DNA of 64,000 nucleotides. It comes from Methylobacter sp. KS41 (lineage in GTDB: Bacteria > Pseudomonadota > Gammaproteobacteria > Methylococcales > Methylomonadaceae). Below are positions 26,430 to 37,017 of this stretch, piece by piece. The stretch spans positions 1,522,501 to 1,586,500 of the forward strand of contig PHSP01000001.1 of NCBI GenBank assembly GCA_002862125.1, written 5' to 3'. The first letter of the stretch is position 1. Every line of letters starts with the position of its first letter. The notes beneath the pieces were generated by a model. That model had not been told where the DNA came from and did not search any database. It worked only from the letters and a program-made list of their open reading frames with translations. The position numbers and the translations under genes are program-made.

Positions 26430-28082
26430 ATGATTGAGCTGAAAAAGAGTACGGATTTTGCCGGTCCTGAAGGTCCGGTGGTGTTGGTGATTATGGATGG
26501 GATCGGAATTGGTAAAAATCCGGAAAGCGATTTTGTGCAGCAGGCAAGGACTCCCAATCTGGACTGGCTGAAAGAGCACGCCCTGTACACCCGGTTGCGG
26601 GCGCATGGCGTTGCGGTGGGGCTGCCTGATGACGGGGATATGGGCAATTCGGAGGTGGGTCATAATGCCATTGGCTGCGGCCGGGTTTTTGAGCAGGGCG
26701 CGGCTTTGGTTGGCAAGGCGATTTCATCAGGGGACATGTATGCTGACGGTTCGGTTTGGCAAGAGTTCATTTCCAGCGTGAATAACAGATCGTCGACGCT
26801 GCACTTTATCGGACTTTTTTCGGATGGAAATGTGCACTCCAACCTGAGTCATCTGGAATCCATGTTAAGGAAGGCTAAAGAGCAGGGAGTGAAAAAGGCG
26901 CGTATTCATGCGTTGATTGACGGGCGCGATGTGCCGCCTACGTCGGCGCTGGAGTATGTGGAGCGCTTCGATGCCTTTCTGAAAGAAATCAATGCGGATG
27001 GCGCAACTGATTATTGCGTGGCATCGGGCGGCGGGCGCATGAATATCACCATGGATCGTTATAATGCCAATTGGGACATGGTGAAGCGCGGCTGGGCGAC
27101 GCATGTGAAAGCGGAGGGCCGGACGTTTGCTTCGATGAAAGAAGCCGTAGAAACTTTCCGCAGTGAGAATCCGGGTATTTTGGATCAGGATCTGCCTGCA
27201 TTTGTTATCGAGCGTGACGGGACGCCTGTCGGGCCGATTGTCGATGGCGACAGCGTTATCTTCTTTAATTTCCGGGGCGACCGCTCGCTGGAAATCACCA
27301 AAGCATTTGAAGCGGATGAGCTGAAGGAATTTGACCGCGGTCCTAAACCGGCTGTGTTATATGCCGGCATGATGCAGTACGACGGTGATCTTGGCGTGCC
27401 GGAGCGGTATCTGGTGACGCCGCCGGCGATTGACCGCACGATGAGCGAATATCTCTCGAATGCCGGTGTTAAACAACTGGCTATTTCGGAAACGCAGAAA
27501 TTCGGCCACATGACCTATTTTTTCAACGGCAATAACTCGGGTAAGTTTTCAACGGAAACCTGGCAGGAGATTCCGTCGGATGTCTGCCCGTTTGAAGATG
27601 CGCCGCGAATGAAAGCGGATGAAATTACCGATGTTGTGGTGGAAGCGATCGAGAGCGGGGAATTTAAGTTTATCCGCCTGAATTTTCCGAATGGCGACAT
27701 GGTGGGACATACGGGCGTCGTGAGCGCGGTAAAATTAGCCGTCGAAGCCGTGGACGAGAACGTGGGCAGGATCATGGAAGCACTGAAAAAGACCCATGGC
27801 ATCATGGTTTGTACGGCGGATCATGGCAATGCGGACGACATGTGCGAACTGGATAAAAAGACCGGTGCAATATCACTGGATGAGCAAGGCAGGTGTAAGC
27901 CGAAAACCGCTCATTCGCTGAATCCGGTGCCAGGGATTATTTACGATCCGTCAGGGACGGCCAATGCACGTTTGGCGGATGTGCCGGGTGCGGGCATTGC
28001 AAATCTCGCGGCAACGTGCGTCAAGCTGTTGGGCTTTGAGCCGCCCGAAGATTATGCCGCGAGCCTGGTGGAAGTCGGTTAA
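26430..28082 (+). CDS. gpmI: Cofactor-independent phosphoglycerate mutase
   Basis: 2,3-bisphosphoglycerate-independent phosphoglycerate mutase of glycolysis and gluconeogenesis. It is 550 residues from ATG 26430, chosen because GGAG lies about eight bases upstream; a TTG at 26418 overlaps that site. The alkaline-phosphatase-type metal site shows VIMDGIGI near the start and the serine nucleophile in GDMGNSEVGHN. Substrate residues include HALIDGRDVPPTSA and FNFRGDR, and the second metal site NFPNGDMVGHTG and CTADHGNADDM. It is a little longer than the usual 510-515 residues. Confidence 0.97.
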   Translation: MIELKKSTDFAGPEGPVVLVIMDGIGIGKNPESDFVQQARTPNLDWLKEHALYTRLRAHGVAVGLPDDGDMGNSEVGHNAIGCGRVFEQGAALVGKAISSGDMYADGSVWQEFISSVNNRSSTLHFIGLFSDGNVHSNLSHLESMLRKAKEQGVKKARIHALIDGRDVPPTSALEYVERFDAFLKEINADGATDYCVASGGGRMNITMDRYNANWDMVKRGWATHVKAEGRTFASMKEAVETFRSENPGILDQDLPAFVIERDGTPVGPIVDGDSVIFFNFRGDRSLEITKAFEADELKEFDRGPKPAVLYAGMMQYDGDLGVPERYLVTPPAIDRTMSEYLSNAGVKQLAISETQKFGHMTYFFNGNNSGKFSTETWQEIPSDVCPFEDAPRMKADEITDVVVEAIESGEFKFIRLNFPNGDMVGHTGVVSAVKLAVEAVDENVGRIMEALKKTHGIMVCTADHGNADDMCELDKKTGAISLDEQGRCKPKTAHSLNPVPGIIYDPSGTANARLADVPGAGIANLAATCVKLLGFEPPEDYAASLVEVG

Positions 28083-28095
28083 GCCTGATTGTTGC

Positions 28096-28117
28096 GGGGG
28101 TTGGGCTAACAACCCCC
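28096..28117. terminator. GC-rich hairpin after gpmI
   Basis: A perfect 8-bp stem GGGGGTTG / CAACCCCC with a GGCTAA loop, 14 bases after the gpmI stop. On the coding strand it is followed by ATTAAAAAATG rather than a T tract, so it is not a textbook intrinsic terminator; on the other strand it is preceded by T6. It may still pause or protect the 3' end. Confidence 0.5.
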
Positions 28118-28236
28118 ATTAAAAAATGAGTGCTTTCGGCCAATTAGAGCCATTCACTGAATGAAAAAATCTAATCCCTGTAAGACTGGTTCTGGTTATA
28201 AAGCCGACAGTCAGCACCGCTTCACGTCACTTATAA

Positions 28237-28455
28237 TTACATGATAGTCAGCGTCAACAGGCAGATTACGACCTGAGCTTTGATTGTGTGGCGTTTTTTT
28301 CCTGAGTAGTACTCTTTCTGGTTGTTGACTGGGCTTTCGATGGGCTGCTCCGAAACATCAATGACCAAGGTGGCTGTGGGATCTTTCAACAACACCTTGC
28401 GGTTGGGGAGTTTTTCGACTTTGTCCAAGATACTTGCAGGACGGGCATAACCCAT
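28237..28455 (-). pseudogene. IS5-family transposase fragment
   Basis: 72 codons containing LKDPTATLVIDVSEQPIESP followed by NQKEYYSGKKRHTIKAQVVI. This is the segment around the first catalytic aspartate of IS5-group DDE transposases, where D-x-(S/T)-E-x-P-I-E-x-P and YYSGKKK-HTLK are typical. Both ends of the gene are missing. It lies between gpmI and an intact IS1634-type transposase, so several insertions have hit this spot. Confidence 0.75.
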
Positions 28456-28618
28456 CTTCGTGACTCCAGTCTCCCTAAGTTATTGATTTTTGGTTACCGG
28501 CGGTTTTCATTTCGAAAAAACCCTTTAAAATCAATGCTCATTTTTCGCTCTCTCTTGTAGTGCCATCCATTTAGGTTTGCATCTTGATTTTTTCCGGAAT
28601 AGCGCCCATGCTAGAGCC
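28456..28618. other. Intergenic stretch between two transposase genes
   Basis: Contains TGTAGTGCCAT at 28556-28566. The same 11 bases occur again at 30483-30493 at the very end of the transposase gene, in the same orientation. Terminal inverted repeats of the IS1634-type element could not be identified here, so its left end is undefined. Confidence 0.45.
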
Positions 28619-30505
28619 ATGTATATTCGAAGAACCAAAACCAAAACAGCGGATCATGGCGAAGATTCCTATACCTATCGGATCGTTGAATCCGTGCGTG
28701 AGGGAACACAAGTCAAGCAACGTACGCTACTCAATCTAGGCAAAGACTTTGCCATTGAGCCCGCGCACTGGCCCTTGCTTGCGGCCAGAATTGAACAGCT
28801 TCTGCAAGGCTCAGCGCCGCGCCAAGACGAGTTGTTTCATTTAGAGGATGATGCCGGTCAACTTCTGGAGGCCGCCGCCGTGCGCTATAGCGACCTCATC
28901 ATCGCGAAACTGGCGCAACCGGTGGCGGCAGCGACGCCCGGGCAGGATTATCATAGTGTCGGCATTAATCATATCGAAGCCCATCAAGCCCGCAGCATCG
29001 GCGGGGAAACGTTGGCGTTGCATGCGGTCATGCAGTTGCAGCTGGATCAGAAGCTTGCCGCACTGGGCTTTAACAAAATCGATGCCGCGGCGGCATTGGG
29101 CAGCATCATAGGGCGCATGATTTCACCCGGCAGCGAACTGCAGACCCATGACTGGCTGCAAGCGCGTACCGGCCTGGGTGAACTGCTTGATCATGACTAC
29201 GGCAGCACCAGTCTGACGCGCCTGTACACCATCAGCGATAAGTTGCTCAAACACCAGTCGGCGCTGGAAACTTTTCTGGGTGCTCAGGAGCAGACCTTAT
29301 TCGATTTAAACCGGAGCATCGTCTTGTACGACTTGACCAACACCTATTTTGAAGGCCAGTGCGCCCAAAACCCCAAGGCCCGGTTCGGCCGCTCCAAAGA
29401 AAAACGCCGTGATTGCCCATTGGTGACCTTAGGTCTGGTTCTGGATGGCAATGGCTTCCCGCTCAGCAGCCAGGTCTTTCCAGGCAACGCCAGCGAGCCC
29501 GCCACGTTGGCGCTGATGCTGGACGGTCTGCAGGGGAAAAATCCATTAGCCGGAGAAAAACCGGTCATTATCATGGATGCCGGCATTGCCAGCGCTGACA
29601 ATCTCGCCTGGTTAAGCGCGCGCGGTTATCTTTACCTGGTGGTCAGCCGGGAACGCTACCTACAAGATCCCAGAGACCAGGATAATGCCGTACTGGTTAG
29701 GGAAACCGGACAGAGCAAAGTCAGCGTTTACCGCACAATCGATGCAGAAACCGGGGAAACCCGGCTCTATTGCCACTCCGATCAAAAAGCCAAAAAAGAA
29801 CAGGCCATCCGCAACCGCTTCCACGTTCGTCTGGAAGAGGGGCTCGACAAGCTCCATGCCGGTTTGGACAAAAAAGGCACGATCAAAAACTACGCGAAAA
29901 TACTCGAACGCATTGGCCGGCTGCGCGAAAAAAACAGCCGCGTCGCGCAAGACTACCGCATTGAAGTCATTGCTGATGACGCGAAAAACAACGCCATCCG
30001 TATTGAATGGCAGCGTGAACCCAAAAGTGAACAAAAAGACCGGCACTGCGGAGTTTACTGCCTGAGAACCACTACTCCGGACTGGTCGGAAGAACAATTG
30101 TGGTCAACCTATATCATGCTGACCGAGATCGAAGCCACGTTCAGAAGCTTGAAAACCGACCTCGGCTTACGTCCAGTTTTCCACCATAAAGAAGAACGCG
30201 TCACCGGACACTTGTTCATTACTTTAATGGCCTACCATCTGGTGCATACCCTGCGCTATCAACTCAAGCAGCAGGGTATCCATTTAAGCTGGGACAGCAT
30301 ACGCAACATTATGTCGACCCAACAACGCCTCACGATTACCTTGCCGACAGAGGATAATAAGACCATTCACCTGCGCACAACAACCCAAGCCGAAACACGC
30401 CAAAAACAACTATACGCAGCCTTAAGTATCAAACCTGACCTGATAGGTAAATGTAAGACGATTATTGATAAGAAAAAATATGTAGTGCCATTTGAGATAA
30501 ATTAA
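28619..30505 (+). CDS. IS1634-family transposase
   Basis: 628-residue DDE transposase of the IS4/IS1634 group, apparently intact. The start MYIRRTKTKTADHGEDSYTY is the typical family N-terminus; an upstream ATG at 28577 adds 14 unrelated residues and is rejected. Catalytic segments: VLYDLTNTYFEG (first Asp), PVIIMDAGIAS (second Asp), and LTEIEATFRSLKTDLGLRP with the Glu of the ...IEATFR.LK motif followed by VFHHKEERVTGHL. It lies at the left edge of a GC-richer efflux gene block, suggesting a role in bringing it in or a later insertion at its border. Confidence 0.93.
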   Translation: MYIRRTKTKTADHGEDSYTYRIVESVREGTQVKQRTLLNLGKDFAIEPAHWPLLAARIEQLLQGSAPRQDELFHLEDDAGQLLEAAAVRYSDLIIAKLAQPVAAATPGQDYHSVGINHIEAHQARSIGGETLALHAVMQLQLDQKLAALGFNKIDAAAALGSIIGRMISPGSELQTHDWLQARTGLGELLDHDYGSTSLTRLYTISDKLLKHQSALETFLGAQEQTLFDLNRSIVLYDLTNTYFEGQCAQNPKARFGRSKEKRRDCPLVTLGLVLDGNGFPLSSQVFPGNASEPATLALMLDGLQGKNPLAGEKPVIIMDAGIASADNLAWLSARGYLYLVVSRERYLQDPRDQDNAVLVRETGQSKVSVYRTIDAETGETRLYCHSDQKAKKEQAIRNRFHVRLEEGLDKLHAGLDKKGTIKNYAKILERIGRLREKNSRVAQDYRIEVIADDAKNNAIRIEWQREPKSEQKDRHCGVYCLRTTTPDWSEEQLWSTYIMLTEIEATFRSLKTDLGLRPVFHHKEERVTGHLFITLMAYHLVHTLRYQLKQQGIHLSWDSIRNIMSTQQRLTITLPTEDNKTIHLRTTTQAETRQKQLYAALSIKPDLIGKCKTIIDKKKYVVPFEIN

Positions 30506-30624
30506 AATTTTAACTTATTGAAATAACAAGAAATTATCAGTAGAATTCACGAAGATGGGATAAATAGTGTTTTAAGTAGGCAGATGTTATTGGAATTCTG
30601 GGGCTTGGCATAATCTCCTCCGTA

Positions 30625-31749
30625 TCAGGCCATTGAGCCGATGGTCTTGCGGAAACGGCTCAGCGCCAACACGAAAAAGACACTGCCGATCGCAATCAGG
30701 GCGAGAAACTGCGGCCAGACGATGCTGAAACCGGCCCCGCGGTAAAGAATGGCCTGGGCGAGCGAGACGAAATGGGTGGTCGGCGCCGCCAGCATAATGT
30801 CCTGCACCAGTACCGGCATGCTCTCGCGCGGGGTGTATCCGCCGGACAACATCTGCAAGGGCAGCAGCGTGATGATCATCAACAGGCCCATCTGCGGCAT
30901 CGAGGACGCCACCGTGCCGAGAAAGATGCCCATCGAGGTGGTGGCGAACAGATGCAGCGCCATCCCCAGGACGAACAACCCGATCGAACCTTCGATGGGC
31001 ACTTCGAGCAGCTCCTGCACGACGAAGATGAGTGAAGTCGTCGCCACCACGACCACCACCAAGCCCATGGCCCACACCTTGGCCATCATGATTTCGAACG
31101 GTGTCAACGGCATGACCAGCAAATGCTCAATAGTGCCGTGCTCGCGCTCGCGGATCAGCGCCGCGCTGGTCAGGATGATCGACAGCATGGTGATGCTGTT
31201 GATGAGCTCCATCACCGAGCCGAACCACACCGAACTCAGATTGGGATTGAAGAGTGCACGCACTTCGAGGTCGGCGGGCAGGACGGCGATTGCACGATGG
31301 CCTTGCACGAAGGCCGCTACTTCGCCATTGACGATGTTTTGCACATAGCTGTTGCCGATGAAGGCTTGCGACATGCGGGTGGCGTCGACGTTAAGCTGGA
31401 TCGCCGGCTGGCGTCCAGCCAGCACATCGCGCTGGAAATCGGGCGGGATGTCGAGGACGAAGGTGTAGAGGCCTACATCCATGCTGGGGTCCATGGCGTA
31501 TTGATCGATGATCACCGGTGCCAGGAAATGGGGCGGATAGAAGGCGTTGACGATGCGCGACGATAATGGCGAACGGTCTTCGTCGACGATGGCGATCGGT
31601 GCCTTGTGCAGCGATTCCGGCATGCCGGTCGCGGTCAGGTATACCTGAACAGTGAAGGAGAACAGGATCAGTACCATCATCAAAGTGTCGCGCCCGAGGC
31701 TGCGCAATTCCTTGACGCCGAGATGAAAGATGTTGAGCAGGGTGTGCAC
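30625..31749 (-). CDS. yhhJ: ABC-2 type permease, YhhJ-like
   Basis: 374-residue membrane subunit of an ABC exporter. There is one N-terminal transmembrane helix, a large periplasmic domain, then a group of helices with the ABC-2 signature region (IREREHGTIEHLLVMPLTPF followed by EIMMAKVWAMG). It starts with GTG two bases after the RbbA-like gene, so the two are coupled. The set HlyD-RbbA-YhhJ matches the yhiI-rbbA-yhhJ arrangement of E. coli. Substrate is unknown; a drug or toxic compound is likely from the TetR regulator and the outer membrane channel in the operon. Confidence 0.92.
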   Translation of the reverse strand: MHTLLNIFHLGVKELRSLGRDTLMMVLILFSFTVQVYLTATGMPESLHKAPIAIVDEDRSPLSSRIVNAFYPPHFLAPVIIDQYAMDPSMDVGLYTFVLDIPPDFQRDVLAGRQPAIQLNVDATRMSQAFIGNSYVQNIVNGEVAAFVQGHRAIAVLPADLEVRALFNPNLSSVWFGSVMELINSITMLSIILTSAALIREREHGTIEHLLVMPLTPFEIMMAKVWAMGLVVVVVATTSLIFVVQELLEVPIEGSIGLFVLGMALHLFATTSMGIFLGTVASSMPQMGLLMIITLLPLQMLSGGYTPRESMPVLVQDIMLAAPTTHFVSLAQAILYRGAGFSIVWPQFLALIAIGSVFFVLALSRFRKTIGSMA

Positions 31750-31751
31750 GG

Positions 31752-34517
31752 CTAACGCTCCTGTTTCTTCAACAGCAAAACGCTCAAGGCGACGATCACC
31801 GGAATGGCAAGGGCGAGCGGCAACAGTGACGGACCTAGGTCGGCGAAACCCAGTGCCTTGGAAAAGGTGCCGCGGCAGATGGTCACGAAATGCGTGGCCG
31901 GAAAAATCTCGCCGACGAAGCGCGCCCCACCCTCCAGCGACGACACCGGGTCGATCATGCCGGAAAATTGCTTGGCAGGAATGATGGTGGCGATCGATGT
32001 AGCGAAAATGGCGGCGATCTGGCTACGGGTGAAGGCCGAGATCAACAGGCCGAGGCCGGTCGCGGCCGTCACATAAAGCAGCGCGGCCACGGTCAACAGC
32101 AAGAAGCTACCTTTGAGCGGCACGCCGAAAACGGACACGGCGAGCGCGCAGACGAGGAAGAAGTTGCACATCCCCAAAGCGATGTAGGGCAGTTGCTTGC
32201 CGAGGAGAAACTCCAGCTTGGTCACCGGGGTCACGTACAGATTGAGGATGGAACCCAGCTCCTTTTCCCGTACCACGCTGAGCGCGCTGAGCATGGCCGA
32301 AATCATCATCAGTAGCATCGGGATCACAGCCGGCACGATGGCTGGCAGACTCTTGACGTCGGGGTTATAGCGAAAGCGTGTCTCGATGGCCATCAGCCCG
32401 GCGGAGATGTGTCCCGTCGCATGACGCCGGGCCTGTTCAAGCAGCCAGCCTTGGTGCATAGCCTGCACGTAACCGAGCACGTTCTCGGCACGGGAAGGCA
32501 TGGCACCGTCGATCCATGCGCCGATCCTAACGGTGTCTCCGCGCTCCAGATCGCGCGCGAAGTTGGGCGGTATTTCCAATGCCAAGCTCAGTTCGCCGCT
32601 GCGCATGCGGCGGTCGAGTTCTTCGTAATCGGCTATCGGCGGCTGGGCGATGAAGTAGCGCGAGCCGCCGAGGTCTAGCGCGTAGTTGCGGCTGATCATG
32701 GTCTGATCGCGGTCGAGCACGGCGAAGCGCAGGTTTTCGACATCCATGCTGATGCCGTAGCCGAACGTGACCATCAGAAACAGCGTGCCGAACAGCGCTA
32801 TCGAAGCGCGGATGGGGTCGCGGCGCAGTTCCAGCCCTTCGCGAAGGGTGTAGCTGAACAAGCGCAACAGGCTGAAGCGGGCTCCGGGCTGGGCGGGGTG
32901 GCCATGCGCCGGAGCCGAGGTCTGGGCGACTGTGCTGACGGGTGGGGCCTCTGTCGCCGGTTCGTCGTCGAGCCCACTTGCTTCCTTCAGATAGCCGATG
33001 AAGGCTTCTTCCAGCGTGGCGTGGCCACTGTTCTTGACGAGTGCGGCGGGGCTATCGCTGGCCAGCACCTTGCCGGCGTGCATCAGCGAGATGCGGTCGC
33101 AGCGCTCGGCCTCGTTCATGAAGTGGGTGGAAATGAAGATCGTGACCTGGTCCCTGCGGGCGAGTTCGACCATCAACTCCCAGAAACCATCGCGCGCTAC
33201 CGGGTCTACGCCGGAGGTCGGCTCGTCAAGAATCAGCAGGTCCGGCCTGTGGATCACCGCCACCGCCAGCGACAAACGCTGGCGGATGCCCAAAGGCAGG
33301 CCGTCGGGAAGGCTGTCCATGACCACATCGAGCCCGAAACGCTGCGCCATGTCGGTGACGCGGGTGGAAATCTCGGCATCTGGCAAGTGGAACAGGCGGG
33401 CGTGCAACTCTAGGTTCTGGCGCACGGTCAGCTCGGAGTACAGCGAGAACGCCTGCGACATGTAGCCCACGCGCTTGCGCGTGGCCAGATTGCCGGCATC
33501 GACAGCCTGGCCGAACAGCAGCGAATCGCCTTCGCTCGGTTGCAGCAGCCCGGTGAGCATTTTCATCGTGGTGGACTTGCCGCAGCCGTTGGAACCGAGA
33601 AAACCGAAGATTTCGCCGCGCTCGATGCGCAGACTGACGTCATCGACGGCGGTGAAATCGCCGAAGCGCATACTCAGATGATCCGCCTCGATGGCAATTT
33701 CAGGTTCTCCGCTGGTGTCTCGCGGCGGAATCACCACGGTTTTGTGGTCCTTCCGCTTTTCCTCCGGCAATAGGTGAATGAAGGCCGATTCCAGCGTGTC
33801 GGCACCGTTCTGCGCACGCAGTTCGGTCGCGGTACCGGTGGCGAGGATCTTGCCCGCATCCATCGCAATCAGCCAGTCGAAGCGCTCCGCCTCGTCCATG
33901 TAGGCGGTGGAAACCAGCACGCTCATGCCGGCGTGGCGCTTGCGCAGCCTGTCAATCAGTTCCCAGAATTGGACGCGGGACAACGGATCGACGCCGGTGG
34001 TCGGCTCGTCCAGAACCAGCAGGTCAGGATCGTGAATCAACGCGCAGCAAAGCCCGAGCTTCTGTTTCATGCCGCCCGACAGTTTTCCGGCGGGGCGGCC
34101 GCGGAACTGCGAAAGCCCAGTGCTTTCGAGCAGTTCGGCGATGCGCCGATGGCGTTCGGCCTGCCCGTGGCCGAACAGCCGACCGAAGAAATCGACATTC
34201 TCGAACACCGACAGCGTGAGGTAGAGGTTCTTGCCCAATCCCTGCGGCATGTAGGCGATGCGTGGGCAGACGGCGCGGCGATGCGCGGCGTCTGCAATGT
34301 CGCCGCCCAATACCTCGATGCTCCCCTCCTGCATTTTCCGTGCGCCGGTGAGGAGCGACATCAGGCTGGACTTGCCCACACCGTCGGGGCCAATCAGGCC
34401 TACCATGCGGTTGGCGGGAATATCCAGACTGAGATCGTCGAGGGCGAGATTATTGCCATAGCGCAGGCTGACTCCCTGTATGCGGATGACGGGCGCGGCA
34501 GAGGTGTCGGCCTTCAT
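31752..34517 (-). CDS. rbbA: RbbA-like fused ABC ATPase/permease
   Basis: 921 residues combining two ABC ATPase domains and an ABC-2 permease domain. First ATPase: Walker [10 protein letters not shown], signature [10 protein letters not shown], Walker [14 protein letters not shown]. Second ATPase: Walker [10 protein letters not shown], an atypical signature [12 protein letters not shown], Walker [14 protein letters not shown]. The C-terminal third has membrane helices with [19 protein letters not shown]. The E. coli homologue RbbA (about 911 residues) was described as ribosome-associated, but the architecture and operon here point to export. ATGA overlap with the HlyD gene upstream. Confidence 0.95.
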   Translation of the reverse strand: MKADTSAAPVIRIQGVSLRYGNNLALDDLSLDIPANRMVGLIGPDGVGKSSLMSLLTGARKMQEGSIEVLGGDIADAAHRRAVCPRIAYMPQGLGKNLYLTLSVFENVDFFGRLFGHGQAERHRRIAELLESTGLSQFRGRPAGKLSGGMKQKLGLCCALIHDPDLLVLDEPTTGVDPLSRVQFWELIDRLRKRHAGMSVLVSTAYMDEAERFDWLIAMDAGKILATGTATELRAQNGADTLESAFIHLLPEEKRKDHKTVVIPPRDTSGEPEIAIEADHLSMRFGDFTAVDDVSLRIERGEIFGFLGSNGCGKSTTMKMLTGLLQPSEGDSLLFGQAVDAGNLATRKRVGYMSQAFSLYSELTVRQNLELHARLFHLPDAEISTRVTDMAQRFGLDVVMDSLPDGLPLGIRQRLSLAVAVIHRPDLLILDEPTSGVDPVARDGFWELMVELARRDQVTIFISTHFMNEAERCDRISLMHAGKVLASDSPAALVKNSGHATLEEAFIGYLKEASGLDDEPATEAPPVSTVAQTSAPAHGHPAQPGARFSLLRLFSYTLREGLELRRDPIRASIALFGTLFLMVTFGYGISMDVENLRFAVLDRDQTMISRNYALDLGGSRYFIAQPPIADYEELDRRMRSGELSLALEIPPNFARDLERGDTVRIGAWIDGAMPSRAENVLGYVQAMHQGWLLEQARRHATGHISAGLMAIETRFRYNPDVKSLPAIVPAVIPMLLMMISAMLSALSVVREKELGSILNLYVTPVTKLEFLLGKQLPYIALGMCNFFLVCALAVSVFGVPLKGSFLLLTVAALLYVTAATGLGLLISAFTRSQIAAIFATSIATIIPAKQFSGMIDPVSSLEGGARFVGEIFPATHFVTICRGTFSKALGFADLGPSLLPLALAIPVIVALSVLLLKKQER

Positions 34518-35587
34518 TTCGGCAGTTTGATTTCGAGCTTAGGAGGCCATGCGGCGGCTGGGTCGAGCTTGACGTAAGCCATACCCGGCACGCCGGTCTT
34601 GACCTGTGCGAGATGTTGCTTCAATAGTTCGGGATCAATCCTTGCGCGCACACGGAACATCAGTTTCAGGCGTTCACTCTCAGTCTCCACCGTTTTCGGC
34701 GTGAACTGGGCGACGCTGGCGACGAAGCTGGCCTTGGCCGGGATCACGAGGTTCGGCAGGGCGTCAAATACGAGCCGGATGTCGCTGCCGAGCGCGATCT
34801 TGCCGGCGGCTTCGGTGGGCAGGAAGAAGGTCATATAGACGTCGGACAAATCCACCATGTTGAGTATACGGCCCCCGGCGTCCAGCACTTCGCCCGGTTC
34901 GGCAACGCGATATTGCACACGGCCATCGCGCGGCGCTTTAAGTACGCTGTCGTCAATATCCGCCTGCAGGCGGGTGACCTTCGCCTTGGCTGCCTCAATC
35001 AGCGATTGCGATTCCACCACCTGTGATTTCGCCGCCTCGATGCCCGATTGCGCAGCCGCGACCTGAGCCTGCGCCGCGCTGACCGCGGCCTGCATGCCCA
35101 AAACCCGTGCGCGGTTGTCGTCGACTTCCTGCTCCGGGATGGCACCCTCGCCGACTAGCCTTTGCGAGCGCTTCAGGCGTTTGCCGGCGGCATCGAGTTC
35201 AGCGCGGCGCTGGGCGACGATTGCTTTCGTGGCGTTATGTTCGCTCTCGTGCTGAGCAACGATGGACTTTGCTGTCTGATAGGTGTTCTCGGCGTGACGG
35301 ACCTGAGCCTGCGCTTCGGCTTGCTGAGCGAGTAACACATACGTATCCATGCGCGCGAGCACCATCCCGGACTGCACGAAGTCGCCTTCCCTAACAAGAA
35401 TGTCGACGATACGGCCAGGGGCCTTGGTGGCGATGTCGATTTCGGTCGCTTCTATGCGGCCATTCCCGGAGGCGATACCTTCTGGCAGGCCTGACGGACG
35501 CAAGACCCACCACGCCATGATCGCCGCAACGACCACTATACCGGCGAGAACGAGGGCCAGTGTGGATTTTGTCTGTCTGCTCATCAT
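34514..35587 (-). CDS. yhiI: HlyD-family membrane fusion protein, YhiI-like
   Basis: 357-residue periplasmic adaptor. It has one N-terminal transmembrane helix (about 10-28), a lipoyl/barrel-sandwich half around [20 protein letters not shown], a long coiled-coil hairpin rich in Ala, Gln and Glu, and the returning [20 protein letters not shown] half. It links the RbbA/YhhJ exporter to the outer membrane protein encoded upstream. Two ATGs are adjacent (35587 and 35584); AGGAG is better spaced for the second. Its stop overlaps the rbbA start (ATGA). Confidence 0.95.
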   Translation of the reverse strand: MMSRQTKSTLALVLAGIVVVAAIMAWWVLRPSGLPEGIASGNGRIEATEIDIATKAPGRIVDILVREGDFVQSGMVLARMDTYVLLAQQAEAQAQVRHAENTYQTAKSIVAQHESEHNATKAIVAQRRAELDAAGKRLKRSQRLVGEGAIPEQEVDDNRARVLGMQAAVSAAQAQVAAAQSGIEAAKSQVVESQSLIEAAKAKVTRLQADIDDSVLKAPRDGRVQYRVAEPGEVLDAGGRILNMVDLSDVYMTFFLPTEAAGKIALGSDIRLVFDALPNLVIPAKASFVASVAQFTPKTVETESERLKLMFRVRARIDPELLKQHLAQVKTGVPGMAYVKLDPAAAWPPKLEIKLPK

Positions 35588-35610
35588 TTCTCCTGGGGCA
35601 TTTGCAGCTG

Positions 35611-37017
35611 CTACGGTATGGCGTTCGCGCCGCCGCCCAGCGCCTTATACACGGCAATCAGATTCGTGGAAGCCTCTGCTTCGGAACGGGCCAGATTGAT
35701 TTCGTCAACATAAAGGGCGCGCTGAGACTCCAGCACGTCCAAAAATGATATCACACCTTCATGATAGCGTAGTTGTGACAGCCGCACAGATTCGCGTAAG
35801 TCCGCCACCGCGCGGGCCAGAGTCTGCCTCCGCGATTCCTCCTTGAGGTAGCGGGTCAGGGTGGTTTCCGTTTCCCGAAGGGCTTCGAGCACCGTCTTTT
35901 CAAAGGCCAGATAGGCTTCCTTTTGCTGCGCATCGGCCAGGTCGATGCCTGCGCGGATTCGGCCGAAATTGAGCAACGGTTGCAACAGGTTGGCGGCGGT
36001 ACCGTAGGAGAATGCAGCCGATTTGAACAAAGATTCCATGTCGGTGTTGCGTAGGCCCACAAAAGCGGATAAAGATATTTTAGGATACAATTCCGCAATC
36101 GCCGCCCCTTGCATGGCCGTTGCCGCCGCGAGACGGCGTTCGGCCACGCGAAGGTCCGGGCGATGGCGTATCGTCTCCGCCGGGGTCGTCAGAATCTCGA
36201 TTCCCGGCGCTGCAGGCACTGCTTCGGCGGAATTCAGTTCGGCATCCAGCGTTCCGGGTTGACGCCCCACCAGAACTTCCAGTTGACGCAATGCGGCGAC
36301 CAGCCTTCCTTCCAGTGCCGGAATCTGGGCTTCCGTGGTCTCGGTCTGGGCTCGGGCCCGAATTACATCGTGCCGGGTTCCCACGCCTTCGGCGTTGAGT
36401 CTTTCGGTCAGTGCCAGCGTATGCTGCTGCGACTCCAGGTTCGAGCGCGTTATTCTAAGTTGATTCTGAATACTGCGGTAGTCAACATAACCGCGCGCCA
36501 GTTCGGCCGTCAGTGTCACCAGAGACTGGTGATACTGTTCTGTCGCCCCTTCCAGATCGGCAGAGGCTGCCTCCAGTCGCCGTTGCTGACGGCCGAACAG
36601 ATCGACTTCCCAGAGGGCGTCGAAACCCAGTTCGAACATGTTATAGCGGATGCCGGGTGCCAAGCCGGGAAACGGGTTGTCTTGGCGCTGCGCGCCTGCC
36701 TTCACGTTTACGGTCGGGAACAACTCTGCGCGAGTGCCACGGCGCTCGGCTCGGGCTTGATCGATGCGGGCCATTGCTATTTTGATATCAAGGTTTCCCG
36801 CCAACGCCTGATCCATAAGATGGTTTAGCCGCTTATCTCCAAAACTTTTCCACCAGTTTTTCAAAGCCTCCGTGCTAACCGGTTTCAAGCCCGCTTCCGG
36901 TATTTGTCCTGCTTGCCAATGCTTCGGGACCACAGGCGCGACTTTGCGGTAATCGGGACCCATCGTGCATCCGGCCAAACCGCTTAAAAGTAATAACCAG
37001 CAGGTTTTATGCGTCAT
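35611..37017 (-). CDS. Outer membrane efflux lipoprotein (NodT/OprM type)
   Basis: TolC-type outer membrane channel, 468 residues from ATG 37017, which has AAAGGG at the right distance; an ATG two codons earlier is too close to it. A lipobox LAGC gives lipidated Cys17, followed by TMGPDYRKV, the standard NodT start. Two OEP repeats follow, with [19 protein letters not shown] in the first and [20 protein letters not shown] in the second. The start overlaps the end of the TetR gene by 11 bases, so regulator and channel are coupled. It may also serve the divergent EmrAB-like pump. Confidence 0.95.
   Translation of the reverse strand: MTHKTCWLLLLSGLAGCTMGPDYRKVAPVVPKHWQAGQIPEAGLKPVSTEALKNWWKSFGDKRLNHLMDQALAGNLDIKIAMARIDQARAERRGTRAELFPTVNVKAGAQRQDNPFPGLAPGIRYNMFELGFDALWEVDLFGRQQRRLEAASADLEGATEQYHQSLVTLTAELARGYVDYRSIQNQLRITRSNLESQQHTLALTERLNAEGVGTRHDVIRARAQTETTEAQIPALEGRLVAALRQLEVLVGRQPGTLDAELNSAEAVPAAPGIEILTTPAETIRHRPDLRVAERRLAAATAMQGAAIAELYPKISLSAFVGLRNTDMESLFKSAAFSYGTAANLLQPLLNFGRIRAGIDLADAQQKEAYLAFEKTVLEALRETETTLTRYLKEESRRQTLARAVADLRESVRLSQLRYHEGVISFLDVLESQRALYVDEINLARSEAEASTNLIAVYKALGGGANAIP

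Noticed and set aside
33774-34577. 267-codon open frame on the plus strand
   Set aside because: Antisense of the RbbA-like gene; long empty frames are expected opposite GC-rich genes.
36109-36828. 239-codon open frame on the plus strand
   Set aside because: Antisense of the outer membrane channel gene, without domain or start signal.
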